Origin: Lycorma delicatula
Taxonomy: Eukaryota > Arthropoda > Insecta > Hemiptera > Fulgoridae
Length of the DNA: 64,000 nt
Direction: 5' to 3'
Assembly (NCBI RefSeq): GCF_047948215.1
Contig: NC_134455.1
Location: 161,306,575 to 161,370,574, forward strand
Shown one piece after another: positions 1 through 11,030 of this stretch. The first letter of the stretch is position 1. Each line of letters starts with the position of its first letter. A program made the translations under genes and the position numbers. The notes beneath the pieces are model-generated. The model saw only the letters and a list, made by a program, of their open reading frames with translations. It was not told the DNA's origin and did not search any database.

Positions 1-177
1 CTAAACATGTGAACTTTTTTCACGTGCAACAATTATCGTATTGAGTTAACTTGAAGTTTTTCTTAAACTTAAGGTAGAAATCTTTTTTATCCCCTACTTA
101 GCACCGGTGAAATCTAGCTCCGCCTTCCGGCGTGCCGAAAGGGATTTTTTTTGAAAAATTTTTTAATTCAAGTTTTT
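1..177. other. Unassigned intergenic/intronic sequence with a GC-rich patch
   Basis: No gene is visible. Around 115-143 there is a short GC-rich patch (cgccttccggcgtgccgaaa) that can nearly fold on itself, followed by a T-rich run. It may be the edge of a repeat cut by the window boundary. Confidence 0.4.
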
Positions 178-621
178 ATGACCGGTTTCTCTCTTTCATA
201 ACCATCTCTTTTATTTTTTTTTTTTTTACTAACCGAAGCAGAACGTATTGACAAAATTCCTATTTAACATTTTAAAATAGTTACATTAAGATGCAAAAAT
301 AAAGTTCTATTCCTTGAGAACGAAATGTAAAATTTTGATATACAACTTTGATCTTTAAAAATCTCATTCCTGGATGCTATAAACTTTTTTATCAGAATGA
401 TGACCGGTTTCTCTCTTTCATAACCATCTCTTTTATTTTTTTTTTTTTTACTAACCGAAGCAGAACGTATTGACAAAATTCCTATTTAACATTTTAAAAT
501 AGTTACATTAAGATGCAAAAATAAAGTTCTATTCCTTGAGAACGAAATGTAAAATTTTGATATACAACTTTGATCTTTAAAAATCTCATTCCTGGATGCT
601 ATAAACTTTTTTATCAGAATG
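178..621. repeat. Perfect 222-bp tandem duplication (two copies)
   Basis: The segment starting atgaccggtttctctc at 178 is repeated at 400 with a period of exactly 222 bases. The copies look identical by eye, including a 14-T run (214-227 and 436-449) and the ends at ...atcagaatg. A T run normally changes length quickly, so the identity suggests a very recent duplication or an assembly artefact. No convincing coding sequence is present. Confidence 0.9.
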
Positions 622-3357
622 ATATCGCTTCAAAATATTGGTAAATTTTATTTAAAATAATATTAGCCGATTGCTTTCTAATCACACACCTAAAGCATGT
701 TAACAATTAAACTCAGATGCTAAAAAAATAAGAAATCTTCAGTCGCATGAAAATTCCAGCAATAAAATATTAACTGAAAATTTATTAAAATGACTTAAAT
801 GATAGGGGGAAAAGATAAAAGTTAGTATTTTTTCAATAAATTTGATCAGACTTTGTGCGACAACTGTAGTAATTCAATTTAATTTATACACAGGTAATTA
901 GGGATAATGAATTATTAATTCTAAAAATTTAGCAGAATATATAATTTACTCAAATCCTGGTGAATTTAAATAAAAGAGCACTTGGCTTGTAAGTGCAAAA
1001 GACTGTCAATCATGGCCCATCACTGCTCGAACACTGAGCATCAAATAGATTTTATTAAAAACAACGTCCGGAAAATTTCCTCTTGACACTAAAAATCTTC
1101 ACAAAATGTGTATATAATTAATGCGATATTCTTCTATACGTCTTCCGCTTGATCGATCACTAAATATAGTCGTTGTCATGATTAAGCTGATTAAAGTTCT
1201 GCGATTTTAAACGTATGAATTAGTTTATACCATTTCCTAATTAAGGTAAATATATTTTAATAGCGAAATTATACATTCTGAAGGCTAGAATTTATAAATC
1301 AATCCCGGCCCATTATGTCTAAACCCCTTGATTTAATGCAATGAAACCTTCCCACTCTTTAATGTTAAAAATAATACAAATTAATCTAAAACAACTTATA
1401 TCTTTAACTATATTTGAACCGTTTATGCTGAATCACGGAATCGCTCGTAAAACAGTTAGATAGTTCGTAAAACATAGATTGATTATAGCAAAAAAAATTT
1501 TTTTTTTAATTCTACTCAAATTTCAAGTTATTTATTTAATAAGATAACTGACTTACCAATTTTATTTATCAAAATAAATGAGTAGTTCTTTAAAATATAT
1601 ATTAAGGTTAATAAAAAATCTATTATAAACATTATTATTAGGTTATATTTAATCGGGTGAATACGTATGTGTGCCATGTGTTTCCGGAATGTAGTTTTAA
1701 TTGTTAGGTCTATATTCCTACTTCTGGTTCGATAGTTTCGACTTTAGATTACTGTAATTTTATGCTTTACTCTTAATAAGAGTAGAAGTTATTCGTACTG
1801 TTTCAACGAAAATTATTACTAACTGAATCTATTGTAATAAGGAATTTGATTAGAATAACACTAATCAAAATAATTACCGGTCTTATTTTATGTTGTCAAT
1901 AATTAAATTTAATTACTATTTTCGTATAATATTGCATTATTACACTTTAAATTAAATATATATAGTTTGCCTCTATTTTTTACTTAGCGTTTTCTTTTTA
2001 TATAGCTTTATACATTCCGAATGAAGTAAATAAATACTATAATTGTCTTGAAAACATGAAAATATAGTATGCATTTTTGAATTTTAATTGATGCTTTACA
2101 GTTTTTTAGCTATTAAAATTCTATGACCCACGATTAAAACTCAGTTGGATTCCTTTTAGAGTATCTAATGGGAATACTTTTTTTTTGCCAGTAAAATATA
2201 GCCTGTTAATAGTTAAAACCAGATATATTTCTACAAGTTAACATACTCGTACACTGAACGTGTTAGAACTTACATTGTACAGTTTTTTTTAGCAAAGCAT
2301 GAGAAATACTTTTAGTTCTTTACATTTTTTCTATTAGAAAGTAGAAAACAAAGCTTTTTTATACGTACATATGTTTAAATATGCATAAATGTTTTATGAC
2401 GAGCGCGCGCGATGTTAATGTAATATTCTTTTAGAAGAGTGAGATGCAAAAGGTGGTTGTCGTAATAAAACAACAAAAAACTCAAGATCCGTTTATATAA
2501 ATTAAACATTTAGAACTTAGTTATGTCTCATATTAGATGACAGCATGAAGAAATAAATGTATAAAAAGAGTTGCGGCAAGAGCTTAACGCAATCCGCTTT
2601 AAACAGCATCGGTGTTAATGTTTTAAATTTTCAGTGTTGACAATACTGAAGAAGACTTTACTATCGAAAAACTATGCTTTAAAAAATTGCAATACAGTAA
2701 GTAATTTTACTTTCCCGGCGATTATAGCTAGAATATCTATATTAAAGGGGAAAGTATGGTGATCATGTTAAAAAAGGGTATCGGGTTTTTTGCAATTCGC
2801 GCCCGCCCAACTAGTTCATCTAAAAAAAAATAAATCTATGTGCGAACGTATGTACGTACGAGATTTGTGTCGAAGTGCTTTTGGCCTTATAGCTTGGGAT
2901 TGATTGGACCAATTTTCTTAAAAATCTGGCTCAAATATTGATAATTTTTTCAAAATTTGTTAAGGGGGAATATTACGAAAAAAACAATTTCAGTTTTCTT
3001 CAGAGGCATTTTAGAGAAAACGTTATTAAAGAAAATTTGTTACTTACAATTCACATGTGTAAATAATCCAAACTTTTTGCTTCAAAAAATCAACCTCCAC
3101 CTCTTAAATTGAAATATATATTATTTATTTTTTTGCTCCATCTCTTTCAGATTTAAATAGTTTTCACAGTTTTTTGAAAGTTTATACTTCACATATAGAG
3201 CTATCAAGACATTTCTACAATTTTTTTAAATTATAAACTTTCGGACCCAAAATGCAGAGAAGTTTTTTAAAAATGTTTTATTTTAGTCTTTATTAAAGGA
3301 GGTGTTAGATTTAAAGAAAACTCAAACAAATTTTTTAAGCTTAACTTACTTCTAAAT
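622..3357. other. Long AT-rich non-coding stretch
   Basis: No gene, SINE or LINE was recognised. Around 2830-3030 there is a block with palindromic cgtatgtacgtacg and an ...aagggggaatattacgaaaaaaac... stretch. It has the style of insect dispersed repeats, but I found no second copy in this window. A possible tiny exon at 2635-2696 is discussed among the rejected items. Confidence 0.5.
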
Positions 3358-3471
3358 ATGAATACTTTTAGAAAATGTTTTCTTAAAATTTATTCTCTAA
3401 CTAAAAAAATATATATTATGTTTTTTTGTTGTTTGGCTCTAACTCTTATAATTTTTATTATTAATAGCCAG
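3358..3471 (+). CDS. Candidate first coding exon of a signal-anchor membrane protein (speculative)
   Basis: An ATG at 3358 opens 38 codons that end exactly at a textbook donor (ccag|gtaagt) at 3471/3472, phase 0. The peptide begins with a short basic stretch (MNTFRKCFLKIYSLTKKIY). A hydrophobic segment of about 18 residues follows (roughly residues 20-37, IMFFCCLALTLIIFIINS). This is the layout of a type II signal anchor, as in many Golgi glycosyl- or sulfotransferases. The open frame continues through the donor to 3654 but becomes poly-T driven. T-rich DNA readily gives hydrophobic peptides by chance, and no downstream exon was found, so support rests mainly on the donor. Family not recognised. 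Confidence 0.28.
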
Positions 3472-4195
3472 GTAAGTCATGTAATACTTAGCCAGCTTTT
3501 TTTATTACTATTATTAATATATTTTACCAAGTATACTTGTTACAAATTAATTTTTTTTTTTATTTGTTTTGTTATCGTTCTAAAATTCTATAGAAATCTT
3601 ATATCGCTGTACTATTCATATAAAAAAAAAATATTACAAAATAAATTGCAGTAGAGGAATAATAACAGAAAGTTATTTTCCTTTTAACTTAAATTCTATT
3701 ACGCCAGGTAAGGATTCGTCTGATGACGGAACATTCACAGAATTTTAAGTAGTCGCATCTTCATCAAGTCTAATGACGAAATTGTTTACCCTTTCTTATA
3801 AACGTAACAAATGGAATCTCACTTTTTTTCTTCAGGATCTCATTATTTTTTAATTTAATTAAAAAATAATTAAAACTTAAACAATATGTAATAGAATAAG
3901 TTGTTCGGTCGAAAAATGCGCGAACATGCTGTAGTGGTGTATAACAAATAAGACCCTTTCCTACTAATATATTTTTAACAAAACTTCTGAAGAAATATTT
4001 CGAGCTTTTTATTAGGATTTTATTCTTTTAACGAGATTTACACATTTCTCACTAACTGCTCTCTACAATTGGGTAAAATTTACCAGGTTTTTTTTTCGCG
4101 AATATGCCACTGTTGATTGCTATTTTTACAATATTGTAATGTAGTAAATAATTAATTATTAAACTGAAAACCGATCGGTTGCTTTACAATTTTCA
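3472..4195. other. AT-rich sequence without recognisable features
   Basis: This would be intron sequence if the exon ending at 3471 is real. Inspection shows no further splice-bounded open stretch, SINE or TIR. Low-complexity T and A runs dominate. Confidence 0.4.
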
Positions 4196-4460
4196 GGATA
4201 CGTTCGAATTATCCCAGGGATGATTTTAAGCTACAGATCGAGGCTTTAGCCGCCTTGGGGGGTTAAGATATTAAAGATAGCCATTAAAGAAACAAAAATT
4301 AATTCTTTTGTTTCATTATATTTTTATCACCATGGTAAATGACGTAAAATTACTAATTCTCTTTTCTTTAATTAATATTTGTAAAATATTGAATATTCTC
4401 ATAATAATGAGGTTGACGAACACGTAGGGGGTTTAGGAAGCTCTGCCACCCCCTGCCTAG
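4196..4460 (+). repeat. Dispersed repeat family R-A, copy 1
   Basis: This copy begins caggatacgttcgaattatc and matches 58752 onward in order: caggatac..., atcccaggga, gcc/ccccttgggg, aacaaaaattaat, a tttcattatattttt...tcaccatg block, and then attctcata...atgagg followed by a GC-rich gtagggggtttaggaagctctgccacc end. Two collinear copies 54 kb apart show an interspersed repeat. Its class is unknown; no TIR or poly(A) tail was seen. Confidence 0.65.
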
Positions 4461-4900
4461 TTTATTATAAAGGAATTAGCTAAAATGTTTACAAACAAAA
4501 AAAGGATATAAATTAAAAGAAAAAAAAACACTTCCCAATATAAAAAACTAATACTTTCAATTATGCTGCCAAATAAAATTTAAACCAAAAAATCAAAATT
4601 GTAATTAATAATACAACCCGCAATCTAAGCGAAAAGAAAATAATAGATTACCTTTTATCCACATCTAAAACTCCACCTGGATTGACAGTTCTAATTAGTT
4701 TTTGAAATTTTATTTCATAAATAAATAATAAGAAGAGAAATTTATAAAATTGGAAATTATAAAATTTATACGATTTCTAAATTATAAAATGTTTAAATTA
4801 TAAGATTTCTAAATTTTTAAATTATAAAAATGTCTAAATTTTTCGTTTTAGTCGTATAAGTTCTGAAAAAGAAAACCAGAAAATGTACTCAGTACAATTT
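4461..4900. repeat. AT-rich degenerate short-period repeat region
   Basis: Between about 4690 and 4850 the words aaattataaaat, atttctaaatt and taaattataaaa recur in irregular tandem order. This is a decayed AT minisatellite. The rest is unremarkable AT-rich DNA. Confidence 0.5.
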
Positions 4901-5945
4901 TTAACGAATTAAAAGATAAATATAAATTATAAAAAGCAACGGATGAGAAAGGGATGAACAGTTTACATGTAGCTGAAGTGGTGTATTTGTTTCTATAAAA
5001 ACTTTATCATAAAATTAGGCGTGTAAAGAAGTTAAGTAAGTTAATTAAGGTGTTAAATGAGAAATGATACATTAAAAACTTAGTTCTGAAAGGTTTAAGC
5101 GAATTATTTATCTGTTATTCTACGTATACTATTTAATGAAGGAAAATATTTTATACATAGAATAAAAACAAAGTTGACGATGTCTAATTAGAAAACGAGA
5201 GGTAGTAAGGACGAAGATTCGCGTTTAGTTTCACTCATTGAATAATTTCAAAATGAACGTTCAGTTGTCGCACTGAAAACGCAGTGATATCTTGAAATTA
5301 CAGAGAGAGGGTAATGATATTTACATTTACCGTCGAGCTGTTCTGAATGCATAATGCGACGCACGTGCTAACTGGATTTAAAAATGAATTTATTTTCTTG
5401 AAAAATCAATTTAAAGTAGTAGATTCAAATAACAAAAATATAAAGACATTGATGTTGTATCTTTCGCGTTTAAGTAGTATTTTTATTATATGCGTCTGAT
5501 CATAAATTCCATTTACCGGTTCCCTTGACTCGGTTCGTTAGTACCGTATTATAATACCGGGGTTAACTGGACCATCAGTGGGTGGGGAATTGCAGCTACA
5601 GTCGAAGCGTATTAAGAGCCCTACCGAAAGCATCGGCCACAACAACCGACCGAATCACTATTACTAAAACAGTAAACGTAACACCGTAACACGGGAGAGG
5701 CTAATTTTTTCAGTAGGCGAATAAAAGTTCGGACATTTATTTAAAACCGTCAGTCAAGATGGAAATTTCAGGTGCTGATACATTATATTAAAAAATAATC
5801 TATTATTTTACTTTCGTTTGGACTGCGGATTGTATTATAAATATATATTTATTTTTCGGTATAAATTTTATTCGGTAGCGTAACTGAAAGTATAAGTTTT
5901 TACGTAGATTGTGTTTTAAAATAAATTATTTATATGATTTTTTTT
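4901..5945. other. Non-coding stretch with a GC-richer patch at 5515-5760
   Basis: The patch 5515-5760 is GC-rich for this window and holds gtaccgtattataataccgg, which is nearly palindromic. It also has an open ATG reading only a few codons (atggaaatttcaggtgctga at 5759). It could be a promoter or an old repeat. I found no coding frame, SINE boxes or second copy. Confidence 0.35.
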
Positions 5946-6609
5946 ACTTCCTTGTACGAAGTATTGTGATCGCGAAAAAATTCGGTTTTCAGATTTCAAC
6001 GGAAATATCAATTTTGATCATTTCTAAATCCATTTTGACTAGTTTAGGCGTGACTTCTGTACGAATGTATGTGTGTATCACGCATAACTCAAAGACGATT
6101 AGCCTTAGGATGTTGAAAGTTTGGGTTTAGGACTGTTGTAACTTCTAGTTGTGCACCTCCCTTTTTGATTGCAATCGACTGAACCAAAAATGTACAAGAA
6201 AGCCAAAAATCCAAAAAAATTTTGAGTTTTGGATTTTTTCTTAACCGACGTAATAAGCCCTCATTGCGAGCTTTTCAACGATATGTCATAAGTGGTATTT
6301 ATTTTCATTGGTTCCAGAATTATAGCCAAATAAATTTTTTTCATGAAATATTTGGATATTAGAAGGCATATCGATTCGAATCAGACTTCATCTCCTTTTT
6401 TTTAACAGTTTTTTAATTTATATATATTGATTTATTAATAATTATTAACCTGTGATTGTAAAAAAAAAAAAAAATACGATAAATATAATTAAATGATAAT
6501 AAAAAAGAAATATGAAAAAATATCTGAAGATATTAATGAAATAAAATTTTGTGTACTTTTCATTTTAAAATAAATGTGTATATGCAATTTAATAGGCGTA
6601 CAAGGAAAT
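5946..6609 (+). mobile_element. Non-autonomous TIR element M1, copy 1 (about 664 bp)
   Basis: The left end acttccttgtacg (5946-5958) and right end cgtacaaggaaat (6597-6609) are inverted repeats matching at 12 of 13 positions. The interior contains gatcgcgaaaa...ttcggttttcagatttcaacgg, ccattttgactagttt and a gattgcaatcgact block, all of which recur in two further copies near 27.1-28.0 kb. It has no transposase frame, so it behaves as a MITE-like element. The open frame on the plus strand at 5909-6130 is just this repeat read through. Confidence 0.7.
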
Positions 6610-7599
6610 CATATGGTGATCATATGAAATTTTTTGTTTAAATTTTATCTAATTCATTAATAAAAGATGACAATTGTTAAACAACTGAATTATGTACCTA
6701 TAGTATTATATATTATCCAGGTTGATAAACTGGCACGGTAGAGTATAGGAAGGCTGACGGTTTGTCTCTGGTATTAATCCATATTCCGATATTAAAAAAG
6801 ATTACAGCTTCTTGCTTAACAAAATTCAGTTTTATTTATTCATGAAATTTCATTTGTAAAATATACCCTAAGCAGTGACAATAAAAATTTTTTTGCATAA
6901 AGAGCTGAACGTTACTGAAATTTTCATAAATAAAGGCTGTAAATTTTAGCGGATTCAATATTTAATTGTTCCTTTTGTAAAGTTAAATGCATCCTGAGAA
7001 AGAATCCCCCCAAAAAAAACATTGCATCTCATGAAAAGAAGCGGAGATTTAATTAAAATTTTGACTATTTATTACAGAGAAAAGATAGCTTACTCCTTAC
7101 AATTTTAAATTTAAAATAGAATAACTTTTAATCATGGTTAAGACATATATTAATCCAGTAAATTCCAAAACCGGATTAATATTTTTCCATGGTGTGCAAA
7201 TACCTATATTAAAAGAAATATATTTAATTTCTTTATTCTGTGTGAACTTCATCGGGTAACGCTCAATTGAAATAGTTTTTTGTGAACAGCTCGTATAAAT
7301 GATGAGTATTAATTTTTTTCTAACCGTGGACGGTAACGTAACGTCGAGTGTGTAATGTATTCTAGTAAAAACCCTAAATGATCGTGTTTTATTTAGTATA
7401 CTGAATTTTTTTTTATGGATGTATTTTTCTTAACATTTGAACAATTTTGATACACTCATAAATATACATGATCTTCTAATACTAGGAATACAAACAATAT
7501 ATTGCCTGTCATCAAATACTGATTTTCAAACCGGTATTCCTCGCTGCCAGCCGTTAAGAAAAGCTTATCTGCAATCCGCATTGCGGATTGCGGATATGC
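6610..7599. other. AT-rich sequence without recognisable features
   Basis: Nothing coding was recognised. Just before the next LINE fragment, gcaatccgcattgcggattgc (around 7570-7590) is a short near-perfect palindrome. Confidence 0.4.
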
Positions 7600-7950
7600 T
7601 TTCTTTTAACTGAAACGAGCGTATGAAGTAATGCGGAAGACCGACTTCGCCGCCCTTCTGCTGCAGGAAGGGCAGGAGTTTTGGGACGTCACGTAGAAGG
7701 GTACATGGACTCGTCGGTTGATCCCCAGGCTTGGGCCGTGGCTGGGGAGGAAGTTAGGTACTATACCTCCCAGCTGCTCTCTGGGCACGGAAGATATGGG
7801 ACTTATTTACATAGGTTCGGAAGGCGAGAGTTCCACGAGTACATTTATTGTGGGCAGCAAGATATTCCCGAGTATACGTTTTATGTATGCCCCTGGTGAG
7901 CAGAGAGAGGTGAAGGAGAGACTACGCCTCGGTTGGCAACTATTTTTATA
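7600..7950 (+). pseudogene. C-terminal fragment of an R1/Jockey-type LINE ORF2
   Basis: A plus-strand frame (ATG at 7681, stop near 7899, open upstream of that ATG) reads QLLSGHGRYGTYLHRFGR, then YCGQQDIPEYTFYVCPW. This matches the conserved region after reverse transcriptase in R1-clade and related non-LTR retrotransposons: a (T)xLLTGHGxFxxYLHRxG motif followed by a zinc-knuckle-like CxxC...H/Y...CP tail. Only this tail is present; the reverse transcriptase itself is missing. The fragment is GC-rich against its AT-rich surroundings, as expected for a recent insertion. The related element at 53.6-55.0 kb retains a different frame of the same kind of tail (TVDHVLYVCPRYE). Confidence 0.75.
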
Positions 7951-9243
7951 AATTGATAAAATAAAAAAAAATAATGGTGGATTATCGGTATCTCCAATAT
8001 ATTGTTACTGTACGATGATGATAATATTATTAAGGTAGTACTGTATACAGAAAGCAACGATGTAAAATTACCGACTTTATATTAATTTTAGTTAATTCTG
8101 TACGGACTGTTATCGGATCAATCATTGCCCATAAATACTGTGCCGGTGAACGTATCAATCACGTATACATCTGAACAGGAAAGAAATTAGCGGTTCAACT
8201 CCACGTCTAAATTTAGTATACTTTGGCGGTACTGCCTAATCTATATGTAACGATTATTATTACATAGAAATTTTCGCAGTGATTATTAACACACAAAGAT
8301 TACACAAGCTTTCCGGTTAATAAATTTTACGTAAATATATATGCACCCGTTTTTAATACATACGTTTGTCCCGATTCTGTTAGAATAATTTTTAACAAGT
8401 CAGTAACACCTTAATATAAATGGCTATAATAAAGATGACAAATCGAACCGGAAATAACCGACGGTATATTAAAAATTATGTAAATGAAACAATCAATCCC
8501 ATCAAAGATTGTTAAATTTTGTAAAAACTTTACTTCTTTTACAGAAGAAAAGAGTGAACAATTTAATGGGTATTGCTGTAAAGATATTTTCTGCATTTTA
8601 ATGTAACAGAAGACATCCATAATACAACAGTTTATATTACGGTATTATGATAACGATTCAAAATTAGTTTAATGTAAGCAAATGTGATCGAAGAGATATT
8701 AAAATTCACACCGGATACAACTACTTGACATCTTCGTCGGTACAAGATGAGAGAGGATGTGATTAATTATAATTCGCTACTACGTAGGCGCCCTATGGCT
8801 ACTGATATGCAAAACAACCCTTCGACATTACACCCCATTCCCTCCATTCTAATAGTCTGCCATCCGTCCCTATATTAGTATTCTAAGCACAAACGTACAC
8901 GTATTCACATAATCCTTGAACTGCTACAGATAACTATCACATACATTCACAAAATCATACGATGAATTAATAATATACTGTTAATTGCTTGATAATATTC
9001 TTATGACATTGATGTAGCTTAGGTTATATCGATCACATAGGCTATACTTATATGTAACGTCCGTCTGTTTACCCAAATCTCAAGAACCGCCACTCCATTT
9101 TGATCATTATGACCATTATTCTTTACTCCTGTATTTAATTAACTATAAGAAAGGTTTCAAGCGTAAATTTATCAAGAAAACTCCTTAATCGGATGAACAA
9201 TAAAGCTTGTTACCGATGTCCTATATTATAGCGTATTCTTTTC
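7951..9243. other. Non-coding stretch, nothing recognised
   Basis: Mostly AT-rich. A slightly GC-richer patch at 8700-8890 (tacgtaggcgccctatgg...) has no open frame, tRNA boxes or TIRs that I can see. Confidence 0.4.
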
Positions 9244-9592
9244 TTTAGTTATAAATAAAAGCGTGGCGCAGTTCTTATAACAATGTTTTCGAATAAATTC
9301 ATAATTAATTAAAATGAAACTTTTAGCGGAAAGAGTGCGTTCAATTTGGCTTAGATTACAAGCAGAATTCGAAGATGAACTTCAACTATGTGAGAACACG
9401 TACAAAGAAAGCGAGTGGGTGCATTTTCCCAGATTGTTACTTGTAGATAGTCAGTCTCAACTGGAGAGGTCCCAACAGACCTTTCCGCCTCCTCGCGTCG
9501 TTATTGGAAATGAAAATTAATTGTTGTAAAAATAAATGTTGTGTTGTTTTAGATAAATTATAAAAAGTGCGCCACGCTTTTATTTAACTAAA
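9244..9592 (+). mobile_element. Small TIR-bounded element (about 349 bp) enclosing a 68-codon ORF
   Basis: The 19-bp sequence TAAATAAAAGCGTGGCGCA at 9252-9270 is repeated perfectly in inverted orientation at 9568-9586. The similarity extends outward through tttagtt with a 2-base indel, giving outer limits of about 9244 and 9592. Between the repeats lie one ATG-initiated ORF (9314-9520) and an AATAAA signal within 20 bases of its stop. No transposase motif is visible. The target duplication is unclear because the termini blend into AT-rich DNA. This could be a MITE that captured a sequence or a deletion derivative keeping the end of a transposase. Confidence 0.65.
9314..9520 (+). CDS. Unidentified 68-residue ORF inside a TIR element
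   Basis: The start ATG (aaaATGaaac) opens 68 codons ending TAA at 9520. The predicted peptide is compositionally normal and unlike the T/A-driven spurious ORFs around it. It has an amphipathic helix-like N-terminal part (KLLAERVRSIWLRLQAEFED, residues 2-21), an acidic middle, then a proline-containing tail (TFPPPRVVIGNEN). An aataaa signal follows the stop. I do not recognise the family and see no signal peptide, membrane segment or metal-binding motif. Because it sits centrally between 19-bp TIRs, it may be a cargo or relic ORF of that element rather than a host gene. Confidence 0.4.
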   Translation: MKLLAERVRSIWLRLQAEFEDELQLCENTYKESEWVHFPRLLLVDSQSQLERSQQTFPPPRVVIGNEN

Positions 9593-10934
9593 TATTTTCA
9601 TTACTTTTAATTTTTAAATTAAATAATTATTACATTTATTTATTGGTTATTTATTAGATATTTATATAATTTATTTTTTACTTTTCAGGGCATTTTTATA
9701 TTTGTTAATGTATATATTTTTTTTGTTTAAAATTCTCAATTTGATTTAATACTTATTTTTTACTTTTTAGAGGGTTTTTATAATTTGTTTCCGTTTTTTT
9801 TATTAATGTTAATATTAATATTAGTTAAATAAAAGCTTTTATAAAAAAAAAAAATTTATGTGTAATCAAATATATTTTTGTAATTTTTTTTGTATTTTTT
9901 AAAAATATTTGTTATATGAAAAATGGTCGCACAACTTCGATCGATTTCGCTGACAAAAAGACATGAAACACAGACATGAAAGATTGAATGTTTCATTTCA
10001 AGACATGGAAAATTTTAAAACTTATGTACTTAAGGTGTACAAATTCAAAGAAAACACTTTTAAACTAAAATGTAGAATTTTTGTCGGTAAAAATAATAAA
10101 TAACAACTTTCTGTGAGAACGTAGAAATAAATCATAACTCTAAATTATTATAACACCTATCAGAGAAAGTCTTAAATAACAGTGGTAGATGACATTAGTA
10201 CAAGTGTTCTCCCAGTTAAATTGATTCAGTGATATGAAAAAATATGATAAATCTTTAATAATTTTTTAATACACAACATAAAAAACTAATTCTTATTTAA
10301 TTTTTAGAACACTATTTTCTAATAGTCTGATTAGAAGCATTATTCTTTATGATTCATGAAATATTTTTAAATTCATTACTTCCATAAGTGGAAACAACAT
10401 AGAAAATCCTAATGCTTCTTTATTCGCTTGCGAAATTATTTTCATATTAATTTGTAATATGTGTTTGTATTCTCACAAATATTTATTTAAAAATTTTTTA
10501 ATATTAATTTGTTAGTATTTTCATGTCATATTTTTAAATATTTTGAAATGTTTTCAATTTGTTCTTGTTTTTTTTTTTTTTTTTAATTTTTGTCGATCCG
10601 TCATTCTGTGCGAGAAAAAATCTTTAAAACTGCGATTTTAAAGAATACGAATATTTTAATGTATCTATCTTAACTGATATTGAACCCTAAGTATTATCTT
10701 ACAATTTTTTTTTTATTTCGAGGTGTGTAAATTTAAAAAAAGTTTTTCCGATTAGCACATTTATTTATAAAATTACGATCAGGCTCCTTCTCTTTTTGCT
10801 AAAAAAAAAAACATTTATTTTTATTTCGTTAAGATTTAAAAAAGAAAAACACCAAACCTTTGATCTTTTAATCCAGGTAAGCTCACCTTTTTCTAGGTGA
10901 TAAATTAATATTCATTGTTGGATATATAAATCAC
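9593..10934. other. AT-rich stretch with homopolymer runs
   Basis: Rich in poly-T and poly-A (for example around 10570-10590 and 10801-10810). No open frame above background, no TIR and no SINE was seen. Confidence 0.4.
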
Positions 10935-11030
10935 AACTTCGTATCAGCAGAGTGGTATTACCTATCATCCAAAAGGTTCTAAGTTCGAATTCTGGTCAGG
11001 ATTGGCATTTTTTACTCGTTACAGAAGTTA
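10935..11030 (+). mobile_element. tRNA-derived SINE fragment
   Basis: The sequence cagcagagtggtattacc resembles an A box. About 35 bases later agttcgaattctggtcagg matches a B box, followed by attggcattttttactcgttacagaa. That tail matches the ggcatggcatttttcacacgctacaaa region of the SINE copies at 21.2, 45.0 and 63.8 kb. It is degenerate and probably truncated; no clear target duplication. Confidence 0.5.

Noticed and set aside
2635..2696. Possible plus-strand 62-bp exon between ttttcag and aca|gtaagt
   Set aside because: Two of three frames are open over only about 20 codons, there is no linked exon, and such splice-like pairs are expected by chance in this AT-rich DNA.
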